Positions 53,827 to 62,469 of a stretch of 64,000 nucleotides of DNA are shown here, piece by piece. This DNA is from CBDEFX01 sp965237635 (GTDB lineage: Bacteria > Chloroflexota > Dehalococcoidia > Lucifugimonadales > CAUZJF01), in NCBI GenBank assembly GCA_965237635.1, contig CBDEFX010000002.1, positions 248,001-312,000 of the forward strand. Reading direction: 5' to 3'. Made by a program: the position numbers and the translations under genes. Below the pieces are notes generated by a model that saw nothing but the letters and a program-made list of their open reading frames with translations, made no database searches and was not told the origin of the DNA. How positions within the stretch are numbered: position 1 is the stretch's first letter; the number at the start of each line of letters is the position of its first letter.

Positions 53827-54951
53827 ATGGCTAGGAAATCGGCCTTTGTTTACGCCGATATGCTCTCCCGTCACGTCTTGAGTGACACCCATCCATTGAA
53901 GCCCGTCCGGCTTCGAAATACATACGAGCTGCTGGACGCCTACGGGGCCTTCGAAGCGCCCAACGCTGTTCTGGTGGAACCCCGGCCGGCCTCTGAAGAG
54001 GAGGTGCTGAGGTTCCATGCGCCGGCCTATCTGGAGGCGGTCCAGGCTCTCAGCCGCGGCGACCCGTCGGTCGACCAGGCCGCGTTCGGCTTCGGTCCGG
54101 GGGACAACCCGGTGCACGACGGCATGTACGAGGCCGCCATGTGGTCGAGTGGGGCGTCGATGAAAGGGGTGGAGCTTCTAGTATCCGGCGAGGTGGACGC
54201 GGCCTTGAGCATCTCAGGTGGTCTGCACCACGCGATGCCGGCGTCTGCCTCCGGGTTCTGCGTCTTCAACGACCCCGTGCTGGCCATAAAAGACCTGTTG
54301 CTCCAGGGACTGCGGGTGGCGTACATCGACATCGACTGCCATCACGGTGACGGTGTTCAGCACGCCTTCTACGACACAGACGAGGTGCTCACGATCTCGA
54401 TTCACGAGTCCGGCGCGTATATCTTCCCCGGCACCGGCTTCACGGAAGAGACCGGCGTGGGCAAGGGCAAAGAGTATTCGGTAAACGTACCGCTCTACCC
54501 CTACACGACCGACGACATATACATGTGGGCCTTTCGCGAGGTCGTCCCGCCGCTACTCGAGGCGTATCCCGCGGACGTGCTGGTAACCCAGCTGGGCATC
54601 GACTCGCACTTCCGTGATCCGATCACGCACCTCGCGCTGACGGTCCAGGGTTTCGGGCAGGCTGTCGCGGAGCTCTCGACCCTCGCCCCAAAGTGGCTGG
54701 CCCTGGGCGGCGGGGGCTACGACATACAGGCGGTGGCCCGCGCCTGGACGTTGGCCTACGGGACCATGTCCGAACAGGACCTGCCTGACGAGGTCCCGGC
54801 CTCCTACAGCGATCGGCACGGCGTTTCCAACCTCAGAGACGTAGAGCAGCCGCCGGTAACCGAGGCCGTCCGAAAGGAAGCGAGGGCCTTCGTCGAGAAC
54901 AGCGTTCAGGCCGTCCAGCGCCTTGTCTTCCCGACACATGGGCTCCGATAG
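53827..54951 (+). CDS. acuC: Histone deacetylase-family protein (AcuC-like)
   Basis: Zinc-dependent deacetylase, in bacteria usually acting on acetyl-CoA synthetase, polyamines or acetylated lysines. 374 aa. The general-base His pair is in SISGGLHHAMPASASGFC. The metal ligands are in YIDIDCHHGDGVQ (Asp and His) and VTQLGIDSHFRDP (Asp). Tyr of the LGGGGYD motif completes the site. GAAGGGAAG precedes the start. Named AcuC by overall similarity; the true substrate is unknown because no acsA or acuAB lies next to it. Confidence 0.88.
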   Translation: MARKSAFVYADMLSRHVLSDTHPLKPVRLRNTYELLDAYGAFEAPNAVLVEPRPASEEEVLRFHAPAYLEAVQALSRGDPSVDQAAFGFGPGDNPVHDGMYEAAMWSSGASMKGVELLVSGEVDAALSISGGLHHAMPASASGFCVFNDPVLAIKDLLLQGLRVAYIDIDCHHGDGVQHAFYDTDEVLTISIHESGAYIFPGTGFTEETGVGKGKEYSVNVPLYPYTTDDIYMWAFREVVPPLLEAYPADVLVTQLGIDSHFRDPITHLALTVQGFGQAVAELSTLAPKWLALGGGGYDIQAVARAWTLAYGTMSEQDLPDEVPASYSDRHGVSNLRDVEQPPVTEAVRKEARAFVENSVQAVQRLVFPTHGLR

Positions 54952-54989
54952 GGGTGAGACGCGGGTGCGCCGGGGCACGTGTCTAATTC

Positions 54990-55019
54990 TTGACAGCGTA
55001 CGTAATCATATGATACATT
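54990..55019 (+). promoter_or_regulatory. Candidate promoter for the kelch lipoprotein
   Basis: TTGACA (54990-54995), 18-bp spacer, TACATT (55014-55019), about 90 nt before ATG 55111. Confidence 0.5.
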
Positions 55020-55110
55020 GCGGCCGCAGCTAGGTTACGCGTAAGTCTCTATCTGCTCGGATGAGAGGATAGGGAGCGTTGCCCACGGATGGGCTTGAGG
55101 TCGCTGCCGT

Positions 55111-55839
55111 ATGATTTCTAGCGGTTTCCTCAATCGGCCCAAGTTTCATGGCTTACTGCCGGTCGCGTCGGCTACCGTTTTGGCCGCCACACTGAGTGTC
55201 GCATGCGGCACGGCGGCCAACCCTCCGCCCATCGCCACCGTCGAGCCAACCGGGACCGTTCCGACAGTTCCCACCGTCGCGCCGCCCTCCACCGTCGCAC
55301 CGGCGTCGGAGGTCGCTCCGGCCCAAGCGCAGGCGTCGACTTTCGTTCTGCCGACTCCTCGGCCGACGCGCACTCCCGTACCCAGGGCTGAGGGGGACAT
55401 GACGTAGCCCGTTCTCTATGGCCACACTGCAACGCTTCTTGAGGATGGCGGGGTGCTCGTCACGGGTGGTTAGACCACAATAACCAGCCGACTTCCCCCG
55501 CCCGGCGTGGCCTCGGCGGAGATATACTACCCGTCTACCGGCCGTTGGTCGGCGACAGGTTCCATGCTGGAGCCACGCACCCTTCACGCCGCTGTCCTGC
55601 TCGAAGACGGTAAGGTGCTGGTCTCAGGCGGGTTTACCGAGGAGTATGAGCTTCATCCCGCCAGTGCGGACGTCACCTGGGTTGGTTCTCTTGCCTCCGC
55701 AGAGGTTTACGACCCGTCCACCAAGAGTTGGTCGCTCGTCGGCGACATGCCGGCGGAGAGGGGCGGTCACTCACTGGAGATGCTGGAGGACGGCAAGGTG
55801 CTGGCCTTTGGTGGGCCCACACTCTCGGCTGGGCTTTAC
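55111..55839 (+). pseudogene. Kelch-repeat lipoprotein with two in-frame amber codons, truncated by IS1380 copy F
   Basis: ATG 55111 starts a lipoprotein signal (LAATLSVAC, lipobox Cys about 30) and a long Pro/Thr/Val linker. The same frame then crosses TAG 55405-55407 and TAG 55471-55473 with no frameshift and goes on with kelch repeats: YGHTATLLEDGGVLVTGG, then SAEIYYPSTGRWSATGSM, HAAVLLEDGKVLVSGG and SAEVYDPSTKSWSLVGDM. IS1380 copy F cuts it at 55839. Homologous repeats have Glu at the TAG positions, so GAG-to-TAG changes are likely. A fragment starting at GTG 55507 could still be translated, but without a signal. Confidence 0.75.
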
Positions 55840-57558
55840 CCCGAATCCACCGAAGGAGGGCGTCGGGTTAGCGTCCTGAGGCGGCAAGAAGGTGCTCCTG
55901 TGCTTCTGGGATAATGGTTTTGTAGCAAAAAAACGGCCCCGGAAAAGGAGCACCCAGTAGATGCTGCCACGCAACCACCCCGACCGGATCCAAATCACCT
56001 TCGACGACCGTCGCTTGGTGGCCAATGCCGGGCTGCTCCTTCCGGCCACCCTGGCGCGGCACCTCGGCCTGCCCGAACTCGTCCGGCAGCGCCTCGACCT
56101 GGGCGATGCCCCGGGGCGGGCGAACACGAGCGACAAGATGATGACGCTGGTGGCGTCTGCGCTGGCTGGGGGCGACTGCATTGACGACGCCGATGTGTTG
56201 CGCACCGGGGGGACGGCCTGCACCCTGGGCGGCACGGTCAAGGCGCCATCCACCCTGGGCACCTTCCTGCGCAGCTTCCGGTGGGGCCACGTCCGTCAAC
56301 TCGACCGGGTGAGCCGCGAGTTGCTGGCCCGGGCTTGGCAGGCCGGGGCGGGACCCGGCGACGGGCCCCTGACCATTGACCTGGACTCCACCATCTGCGA
56401 GACCTACGGACTGGCCAAGGAGGGCGCCCGCCACCACGGCTATACCGGCAAGCGGGGCTACCACCCGCTGCTGGCCATCGCCGCCGGCACCGGAGACGTG
56501 CTGATGTCCCGGCTGCGCGAGGGCCGGGCCAACACCGCCCGCGGCGCCGCCCACTTCCTGCGGGAGACGGTGGGACGGGTGCGCTACGCCGGGGCCGACG
56601 GACGACTCACGCTACGGGCCGACAGCGGGTTCTACACTCATGGCGTGGTATCCGTCTGCCGCAAGATGGATGTCCGCTTCTCCATCACCATCCGCCAGCA
56701 CAAAAGCCTGCACAATCTCATCGAGGCGATACCCGAAGATGCCTGGACGCCGATTCCTTACTGGATGGACGGTGCCGCCGATGTGGCCGAGACCACCTGC
56801 ACCCCCTTCCAGGCCGAGGCGGACGCCGCGCCGGTACGGCTCATCGTCCGGCGGGTGAAGCCGACGCCCGGTTCCCAACTGGCCCTCTTCGCCAAATACA
56901 GCTATCATGGCTTCATCACCGACCGGGACGGGGAGTTGCTCGAACTGGAGGCTGACCATCGCCGCCACGCCGAGATCGAGAATGCCATACGCGACCTCAA
57001 GTACGGCGTCGGGCTGAACCATCTCCCCTCGGGCCGCTTCGCCGCCAACGGCGCCTGGCTGGCCGTCCAGACGATGGCCCACAACCTGGCCCGCTGGACG
57101 GCGCGGATCGGTCTGGGAGAGCGGATAGCCACCACCAAGACCCTCCGGCGGCGGTTCTTCTCCCTGGCCTGACGGCTCACCCGCTCGGCACGCCGGTTGA
57201 CCCTGCATCTTCCGGATCGCTGGCCTTGGGCTGAGAAGTTCAGCCGTGCCTTGGCCCGGCTGCGAGCCATTCCACTCCCGGCCTGACGGCACCGTCGGCG
57301 ACCGACCCACCCACCGGACAACCGAAGATCCCCGCAGACTCGTGCCAGCCCGGTCCGAGAGAGTTCCCTGCTGCGTATTCTCTCGCCATCCCGCGCATCG
57401 CAGCTCCCGCAGACGGCCATAGGGGCCCCTGTGCGGCGATGAAGACCGTCCGCCGACCTCCCTACCCCAAATGGAACCCAGACTATTTCCCCTGTAGCTC
57501 CCTCACCCCCCTTCCGCTTTCCTCACGCCGTCCATCGGTGTCCTTCGGTGGATTCGGG
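55840..57558 (+). mobile_element. IS1380-type element, copy F
   Basis: 1719 bp with normal ends, but the flanking pentamers do not match: TTTAC (55835-55839) against CTTAG (57559-57563). The left flank is the middle of a kelch gene and the right flank the leader of an ABC operon. A deletion or exchange between IS copies has probably joined two sites. Confidence 0.92.
55961..57286 (+). pseudogene. IS1380 transposase, copy F, premature stop
   Basis: Same 441-codon gene as copies B-E, but the Gly codon near residue 404 is TGA (57170-57172), removing the last 38 basic residues. It also has a Pro-to-Leu change (YHPLLAIAAG). All three catalytic motifs precede the stop, so partial activity cannot be excluded. 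Confidence 0.85.
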
Positions 57559-57610
57559 CTTAGCCTGTCGGACTGCCACATAGGACGAATCTGTGCTATC
57601 GTGGGCGACC

Positions 57611-58534
57611 ATGAACGACCTGGCGATACACGTCCAAGGTCTGCACAAATCGTACGGGCCCGTGAAGGCGATACGGGGGATCGACCTGGATGTGAGGAGA
57701 GGCGAGGTCTTTGCCTTTTTAGGGCCTAACGGCGCCGGCAAGACCACCACTGTCGAGATTCTTGAAGGTCATCGGAGACGGGACGCCGGCGAGATCGACG
57801 TGCTCGGCCACGACCCGGCGCAAAACGCACGGGCCTTTAAAGAGTCGATCGGCATCGTGCTGCAGACGACCGGCGTCGAGCCATATTTGACCGTCGAAGA
57901 GACCATCGACGTGTTTCGTGGTTACTACCCGAAGCCTCGACCGACCGATGAGATTCTAGAGGTGGTCGGGCTCGTTGACCAGAGAAAGTCCCGTGTCCGA
58001 AAACTGTCGGGCGGCCAGCAGCGACGCCTGGACGTAGCGATCGGCCTTGCCGGAGACCCGGAGCTCCTGTTCTTGGACGAACCGACGACGGGGTTCGACC
58101 CTGCCGCCCGTCGCGGCGCGTGGGAGATGATCAGCAACCTCCGCTCGTTGAAGAAGACCGTTTTCCTGACCACTCACTACATGGATGAGGCCGAACAACT
58201 GGCCGATCGGGTCGCTATCATCGTCGATGGCCAGATTGTGGCCACCGGGCCTCCCAGAGAGCTTACTCGGCTTAATCAGATCACTACGGTCCGCTTCCGG
58301 GTTGAACAGGACTCTCCGATACTTCCACCCGGCCTCCCCGAAGCGGAGGCTCTAGACGGCGGCTTCTTCGCAATCCGAACGGACTCAGCTACCAAGACTC
58401 TTCACGACCTGACCGGATGGGCCATCGAGCAGCAGGTCGAGCTAGAGGACCTGACCGTCACCCTTCCTTCGTTGGAGGACGTTTACCTCCAACTGGTGCC
58501 CGCGACCCAGCAGTCATCGGATGTCGAACGATGA
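57611..58534 (+). CDS. ABC transporter ATP-binding protein, DrrA-like
   Basis: 307 aa from ATG 57611. Walker A is FLGPNGAGKTTTVEIL, with a Q-loop region IVLQTTGVEPYL, signature KLSGGQQRRLDVAIGL, Walker B LLFLDEPTTGFDP and switch His TTHYMDEAE. The C-terminal extension is typical of DrrA-type drug or lipid exporters. It is translationally coupled to the permease (ATGA at 58531-58534). Its upstream region is now the end of IS1380 copy F, so its native promoter may have been replaced. Confidence 0.9.
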   Translation: MNDLAIHVQGLHKSYGPVKAIRGIDLDVRRGEVFAFLGPNGAGKTTTVEILEGHRRRDAGEIDVLGHDPAQNARAFKESIGIVLQTTGVEPYLTVEETIDVFRGYYPKPRPTDEILEVVGLVDQRKSRVRKLSGGQQRRLDVAIGLAGDPELLFLDEPTTGFDPAARRGAWEMISNLRSLKKTVFLTTHYMDEAEQLADRVAIIVDGQIVATGPPRELTRLNQITTVRFRVEQDSPILPPGLPEAEALDGGFFAIRTDSATKTLHDLTGWAIEQQVELEDLTVTLPSLEDVYLQLVPATQQSSDVER

Positions 58535-59304
58535 ACTCGCTCGTATTGGGCCTAAGACAGATCCGCTACGAAAATCGGGCGTTCTGGCGTAATCCGCCCG
58601 CCGCCTTCTTCACCGTGGTCTTCCCGTTGATGTTCCTGGTGATCTTCAACCTACTTTTTGGCAACAACACCCTTGAGTTGCCGGAAGGAGAAGTTAAGAC
58701 CTCGACGTTTTACGTTCCAGCCATTGCGGCGTTGTCCGTTATTAGCGCTTGCTACTCCAACATCGCGATCGGCATTTCATTCTCGCGGGACCAGGGCCTC
58801 CTGAAGCGCACGAGGGGGACGCCGCTACCCGCCTGGGCCTACCTGTTCGGCAGGATCGGCCAGGCTTCACTCGTTGCTCTCCTCCTGGTAGTCGTCGTTA
58901 CCGCTGCCGGCGCACTGGTCTACGGCGTTGACTTGCCGACCAACACCATGCCTGCGTTCGTACTAGCGGTGATCGTCGGGGCAGCAACGTTCAGCAGCCT
59001 GGGGCTGGCCGTCACCAGCGTGATTCCCAACGCTGACGCGTCGCCCGCTATCGTGAATGCCACCATTCTTCCTCTGCTCTTTATCTCGGACGTATTTATT
59101 CCTTTACAGGATGCTCCGGTGTGGCTTACCTCAGTTGCGGACATCTTCCCTGTGAGACACTTCTCGTTGGCTCTTCAAACGGCCTTCAACCCCTTTCAGC
59201 AGGGCGTGGGGTTCGATTGGGACCACCTGGGGATAATGGCCGCGTGGGCGGTTGCCGGCGTCCTGCTGGCCGTTCGCTTCTTTTCGTGGGAGCCGCGCCG
59301 GTAA
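58531..59304 (+). CDS. ABC-2 type permease
   Basis: 257 aa from ATG 58531, overlapping the ATPase stop; a longer frame from 58417 runs inside the ATPase gene and is not supported. Six membrane helices are predicted, with the ABC-2 motif region around LPLLFISDVFIPLQDAPVWL and a C-terminal helix followed by SWEPRR. It forms an exporter with the preceding ATPase. Substrate unknown. Confidence 0.88.
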   Translation: MNSLVLGLRQIRYENRAFWRNPPAAFFTVVFPLMFLVIFNLLFGNNTLELPEGEVKTSTFYVPAIAALSVISACYSNIAIGISFSRDQGLLKRTRGTPLPAWAYLFGRIGQASLVALLLVVVVTAAGALVYGVDLPTNTMPAFVLAVIVGAATFSSLGLAVTSVIPNADASPAIVNATILPLLFISDVFIPLQDAPVWLTSVADIFPVRHFSLALQTAFNPFQQGVGFDWDHLGIMAAWAVAGVLLAVRFFSWEPRR

Positions 59305-59360
59305 GTCGGTTTTTGGATGATGTCACCGCTAAGAAAACACCCCCAGTCGACAGGCTGCGG

Positions 59361-59552
59361 AGACGCCCCAGCGGGGCGTCTCTACACCAAACCGAGCCGC
59401 GGAGGGGGCGCATGCCGTGCGTCCCTACCGTTCGGCGGGCTAGGGCTGGTTGTTCGAGCGGCGCCCTTGTTACGACCTTCAGCAGAGACGCCCAGAGAGC
59501 GTCTCTGCACCAAACCGAGCCGCGGAGAGGGCGCATGCCGTGCGTCCCTACC
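59361..59552. repeat. Direct repeat pair with terminal palindromes, downstream of ABC-2 permease
   Basis: Two copies of a 67-69 bp unit at 59361-59429 and 59486-59552. Each begins with a palindrome (AGACGCC...GGCGTCT or AGACGC...GCGTCT) and contains ACCAAACCGAGCCGCGGAG and GGGCGCATGCCGTGCGTCCC. Shorter relatives of the last block occur at 19465-19487 and 60264-60283. This is a dispersed intergenic repeat family. The rest of 59305-59584 shows no gene. Confidence 0.7.
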
Positions 59553-59584
59553 ATTTGCCGGTGCTCTGACCGTGCTCAGGTCAA

Positions 59585-60181
59585 CTAGGGAAGACCACTG
59601 CCAGCCAACGGCATGTGCGCGAGCCGGTGATATTTGGCGCCCTGCGGCAACAGAATGCTGCGGATGAGGGAGACAGAGTCGACCTCTGTCTGAGCGTTCG
59701 AGTCTAACGGCGCTCCGAAAAGGGCCTCTGCGGCTCTATGCCGATCAGACGCCGGTGCTCCGTCGCGTATTCGCCCGACGGTAAGGTGCGGGCTGAACTC
59801 GCGCTTTTCCCTGGCAAACCCCAGTCCATGGAGGGCCGCTTCGACCCCCTGATGGAGCTCGTGTAGCGCCGGCAGGTCACCTCCCAAACCCACCCACAAC
59901 ACCCTCGTTCTTAACTTGTTAGGGAAAACGCCCACGCCGTCCAGCGCCACGCTGAACGAACGATGCTTGGAGACCACCCGAGAGACGTCAGAGATTATCG
60001 GCTCAATCCGGGCCTCGGAGACGTTTCCCAGGAATTTCAGCGTGAGGTGTATGCCCTGGGGATCGATGGCTCGGAGGCCTTGGATATGGGCTCGCCTGAG
60101 CTCCGCGACCAGGTCTGCCAAGGCATTCCTGACCTGGTCGGAGAGCTCGATTGCGAGAAAGACGCGTACGTTTTCCGTCAT
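59585..60181 (-). CDS. thpR: RNA 2',3'-cyclic phosphodiesterase (2'-5' RNA ligase family)
   Basis: 198 aa from ATG 60179-60181, chosen because the family starts (M)xxxRxFLAIEL; the longer frame to 60229 is not supported. The two catalytic HxTx motifs are GIHLTLKFLGNV (about 47) and FSPHLTVGRIRD (about 131), at normal spacing. These enzymes open 2',3'-cyclic phosphates on RNA ends. Leftward, after the dispersed repeats. Confidence 0.92.
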   Translation of the reverse strand: MTENVRVFLAIELSDQVRNALADLVAELRRAHIQGLRAIDPQGIHLTLKFLGNVSEARIEPIISDVSRVVSKHRSFSVALDGVGVFPNKLRTRVLWVGLGGDLPALHELHQGVEAALHGLGFAREKREFSPHLTVGRIRDGAPASDRHRAAEALFGAPLDSNAQTEVDSVSLIRSILLPQGAKYHRLAHMPLAGSGLP

Positions 60182-60405
60182 TGGCACTTCAACTTGACTG
60201 ATGAGGATGGGCGGCCTCAGGTTGCCCACCGGTTGCCTCGCGCCTATCTAGTGAAAGTATGTAGGGGCGCATGGCGTGCGCCCTGTCGGCAGTTTTCATC
60301 CAACAGGGTGCCGCCATCCAACCTTGATGGCTGATTTCTGTGCAAGGCCCCCATCGAGGGGAATGGCGCCGTGCCGGATGTGTAGATGACGAACCTGGAC
60401 ACCGG

Positions 60406-61530
60406 TTAGCTTGGGCCGAGATACAGCTCGGTGTCCGGGTGCCAGTCTTTCCAGGAGAACCAGAACGACAGGTGAGAGAGCGCACGGTCGAGGGTCTTGC
60501 CTGCTAGAGGGCCCTCGATCGCCGTTCCCGTAAGAGCCGTCCATTTGGACCCGGTCTCATCGTCTACGATCGTGGCCTGTAGCCCAGCGCCCTCCTCCAA
60601 GAGCCGGAACGTAAGGGTCTGACCGTCGACCTCTCGCCGGTAGACGATCGCCGTGTCCGTGCCTCTTTCCAGGAAGACCAGGACTTCCTCTCCGGCCAGT
60701 GTATCGTTGGCGACCGGCTGGTCCCTCAGTGCTTCCAACGGGTAGACTTTGGTGCTCCCCACGGCCTCCACGCCGACCACCAGGGCTTTGCGGTCTAACC
60801 TGACGTCGGTCAGGGTCTCTCCCAGGACACCCGCTCTTCCACCACGGTAGTAGGAGTCATAGCCGTCCAACTGGTAGCGGCCGCCCTTGTCCAGCACCAG
60901 CGTGTCGGGGTGCGTCTCGCGCCACAAGAACCACTGGGTGTGAGTCACGGGGACGAAGTCCAGGTCGCTACCTTCGAGAGGGCCTTTGACGGCCCGGCCA
61001 AGGAACTGGCTCCACAACGTGCGGGTCTGGTGATCGTACATGACCAGCGCGTTCATGATCAGCTTGCCTGAGACGCCGAAGGTGTGCTCTTCTCCGTTGA
61101 CCTCGCGGGCATACACGATGCCCGAAAAGCAGAGCGGTCACCAGGTGACCGCGACAGCCACTCCCCCGACGACGTCGTTGACGATCTCGTGCCGGCTCAG
61201 CATCCTGATCGAGTAAGCCCGATGCTCGCCGTTAATGGAAAGCCCGAGCACCTGCTCGTCGGGGTCCATCCACGACTCCGCTTCGGATGCGGTCACGAAC
61301 GCGGGATCGAGGATGGCTGGGATAGCGTCGAAGCCCAGCAGCGTCACCAGCTCCAACGGCCTCTCGGCCCCCTGTGAAGACGGCTCACCATCCGCAACCG
61401 TCACGGTGATCTGCTCGGACGTGGTCAACAGTCGTCTCCCGAACTGCTGCACACCTGGGACGAGCAGGAACAGAAGGACGACGCCTATGATGGCTACTAT
61501 GAGTATTCTACCGGCCATGGTCGGGTCCAT
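60406..61530 (-). CDS. DUF3179-family protein, candidate selenoprotein (in-frame UGA)
   Basis: The frame runs from ATG 61528-61530 (or ATG 61516-61518) to TAA 60406-60408, 374 residues with one in-frame TGA at 61138-61140. The reading VAVTW-U-PLCFSGIVYAR places the UGA at the first Cys of the V-T-Y/F-C-P-L-C motif typical of DUF3179. Sequence on both sides is intact and in the same frame, and the total length fits the family. An N-terminal membrane helix (ILIVAIIGVVLLFLLV) anchors it outside the cell. The two halves LETLTDVRL...YPLEALRD and the repeated SHLSFWFSWKDWHPDTELY are family features. Selenocysteine insertion is supported by a hairpin after the UGA. The alternative is a TGC-to-TGA nonsense mutation. 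Confidence 0.7.
61106..61124 (-). promoter_or_regulatory. Candidate bacterial SECIS hairpin
   Basis: On the minus strand CGGGCAT-CGTGT-ATGCCCG: a perfect 7-bp stem and a 5-nt loop with G in second place. Twenty nucleotides separate the UGA (61138-61140) from the loop. Published bSECIS models ask for a G among the first two loop bases and about 16-37 nt from the UGA, so this fits. The hairpin lies within the coding sequence, as in bacteria generally. Confidence 0.55.
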
Positions 61531-61616
61531 CGGGAACGATTCGCGTGTCTCCTGTGAATTGGATGCGATCTAGACGTCAGGAGATGTAGAGGGGGTATTC
61601 TTACGGTAACGGAGCG

Positions 61617-62321
61617 CTAGGAAAGTACGCGTTCCGAGTGTCCCCAGCGGTGCCTGTGCTCTTGCTCGAGTTCTCGGAAAGGTCCTTGGAACGAAGGGCC
61701 GTGAATCGGGTCGGTGGTCATGATAAGCGCGTCCTCTCCGTCGTCGGCATAGTAGGCCTTGCGGACGCCGCGTTCCTTGAAGCCGTATTTCCGGTACAGG
61801 TTCGTGGCTATCCCGTTGGAGGGTCGCACTTCCAGAGTGACCACTTCAACACCGCGTGTCACGATCTGTTCGATGGCGGCTACGAAAAGCAGTTCGCCTA
61901 TGCCGCGGCCTTGAAACTCCCTACTCACTCCTACCGCTACGATATGCGCCTCATCCACCATGTACCAGGTGCCAACGAATCCTGCGATGAGCTCGTCCTT
62001 CTCGAGACTGCTACCTTGCCCATTCCACATTTTCCGGGCATTTTGGAATAGCCGGCCGACCAGGGCTCGATTGCGGATTTCATTGGACGCGTGACCTGCG
62101 GGGGCCCCGTTTAGGCCGGCCTTCGCAATCTCATCTCGCGTCCACGCGATAAGATAGCTGGCACGGCTGTTGCTCAACTCGCGCCTGAACGAGGTGGGCG
62201 GAAACATCGACGGGAAGGCATCGCGCTCGATCCGTTCGCATTGGTGGATATCCTCCGCCCTCAAGGGGCGGACGCCGAAGGGCATCACCTTCGTTTCGGT
62301 ACCTTCCATGGTCAAACTCAT
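61617..62321 (-). CDS. rimI: GNAT acetyltransferase, RimI-like
   Basis: About 234 aa from ATG 62319-62321 (GAAGGCGAGAGCCC upstream); a TTG at 62345 is also possible. The GNAT acetyl-CoA loop is VGVSREFQGRGIGELLFVAA (Q-x-x-G-x-G), followed by VTLEVRPSNGIATNLYRKYGF, the RimI signature, and YYADDGEDALIM. RimI acetylates the N-terminus of ribosomal S18. Relative to RimI there is an insertion of about 40 residues (NEIRNRALVGRLFQNARKMW) between the first two blocks, so another protein may be the substrate. Confidence 0.82.
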   Translation of the reverse strand: MSLTMEGTETKVMPFGVRPLRAEDIHQCERIERDAFPSMFPPTSFRRELSNSRASYLIAWTRDEIAKAGLNGAPAGHASNEIRNRALVGRLFQNARKMWNGQGSSLEKDELIAGFVGTWYMVDEAHIVAVGVSREFQGRGIGELLFVAAIEQIVTRGVEVVTLEVRPSNGIATNLYRKYGFKERGVRKAYYADDGEDALIMTTDPIHGPSFQGPFRELEQEHRHRWGHSERVLS

Positions 62322-62469
62322 CGGGCTCTCGCCTTCTGTCGACAATCCGCCGTGCGTTAGTCACGCTGTCGTGCCTGCAGGCTGCGGGCTCGCGTCAACT
62401 TCGCTGTTGATTCTAGCATAGACATTAGGCGGGCTCGGTCCCAGCAGTTGAGTAAGGTGGACCCCATTA

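Noticed and set aside
60406..61116. DUF3179 region as two separate genes (236 and 130 residues).
   Set aside because: Both halves are in the same frame, with no ribosome site for the second. The break falls exactly on a conserved Cys codon, so one gene with a recoded or mutated codon fits better.
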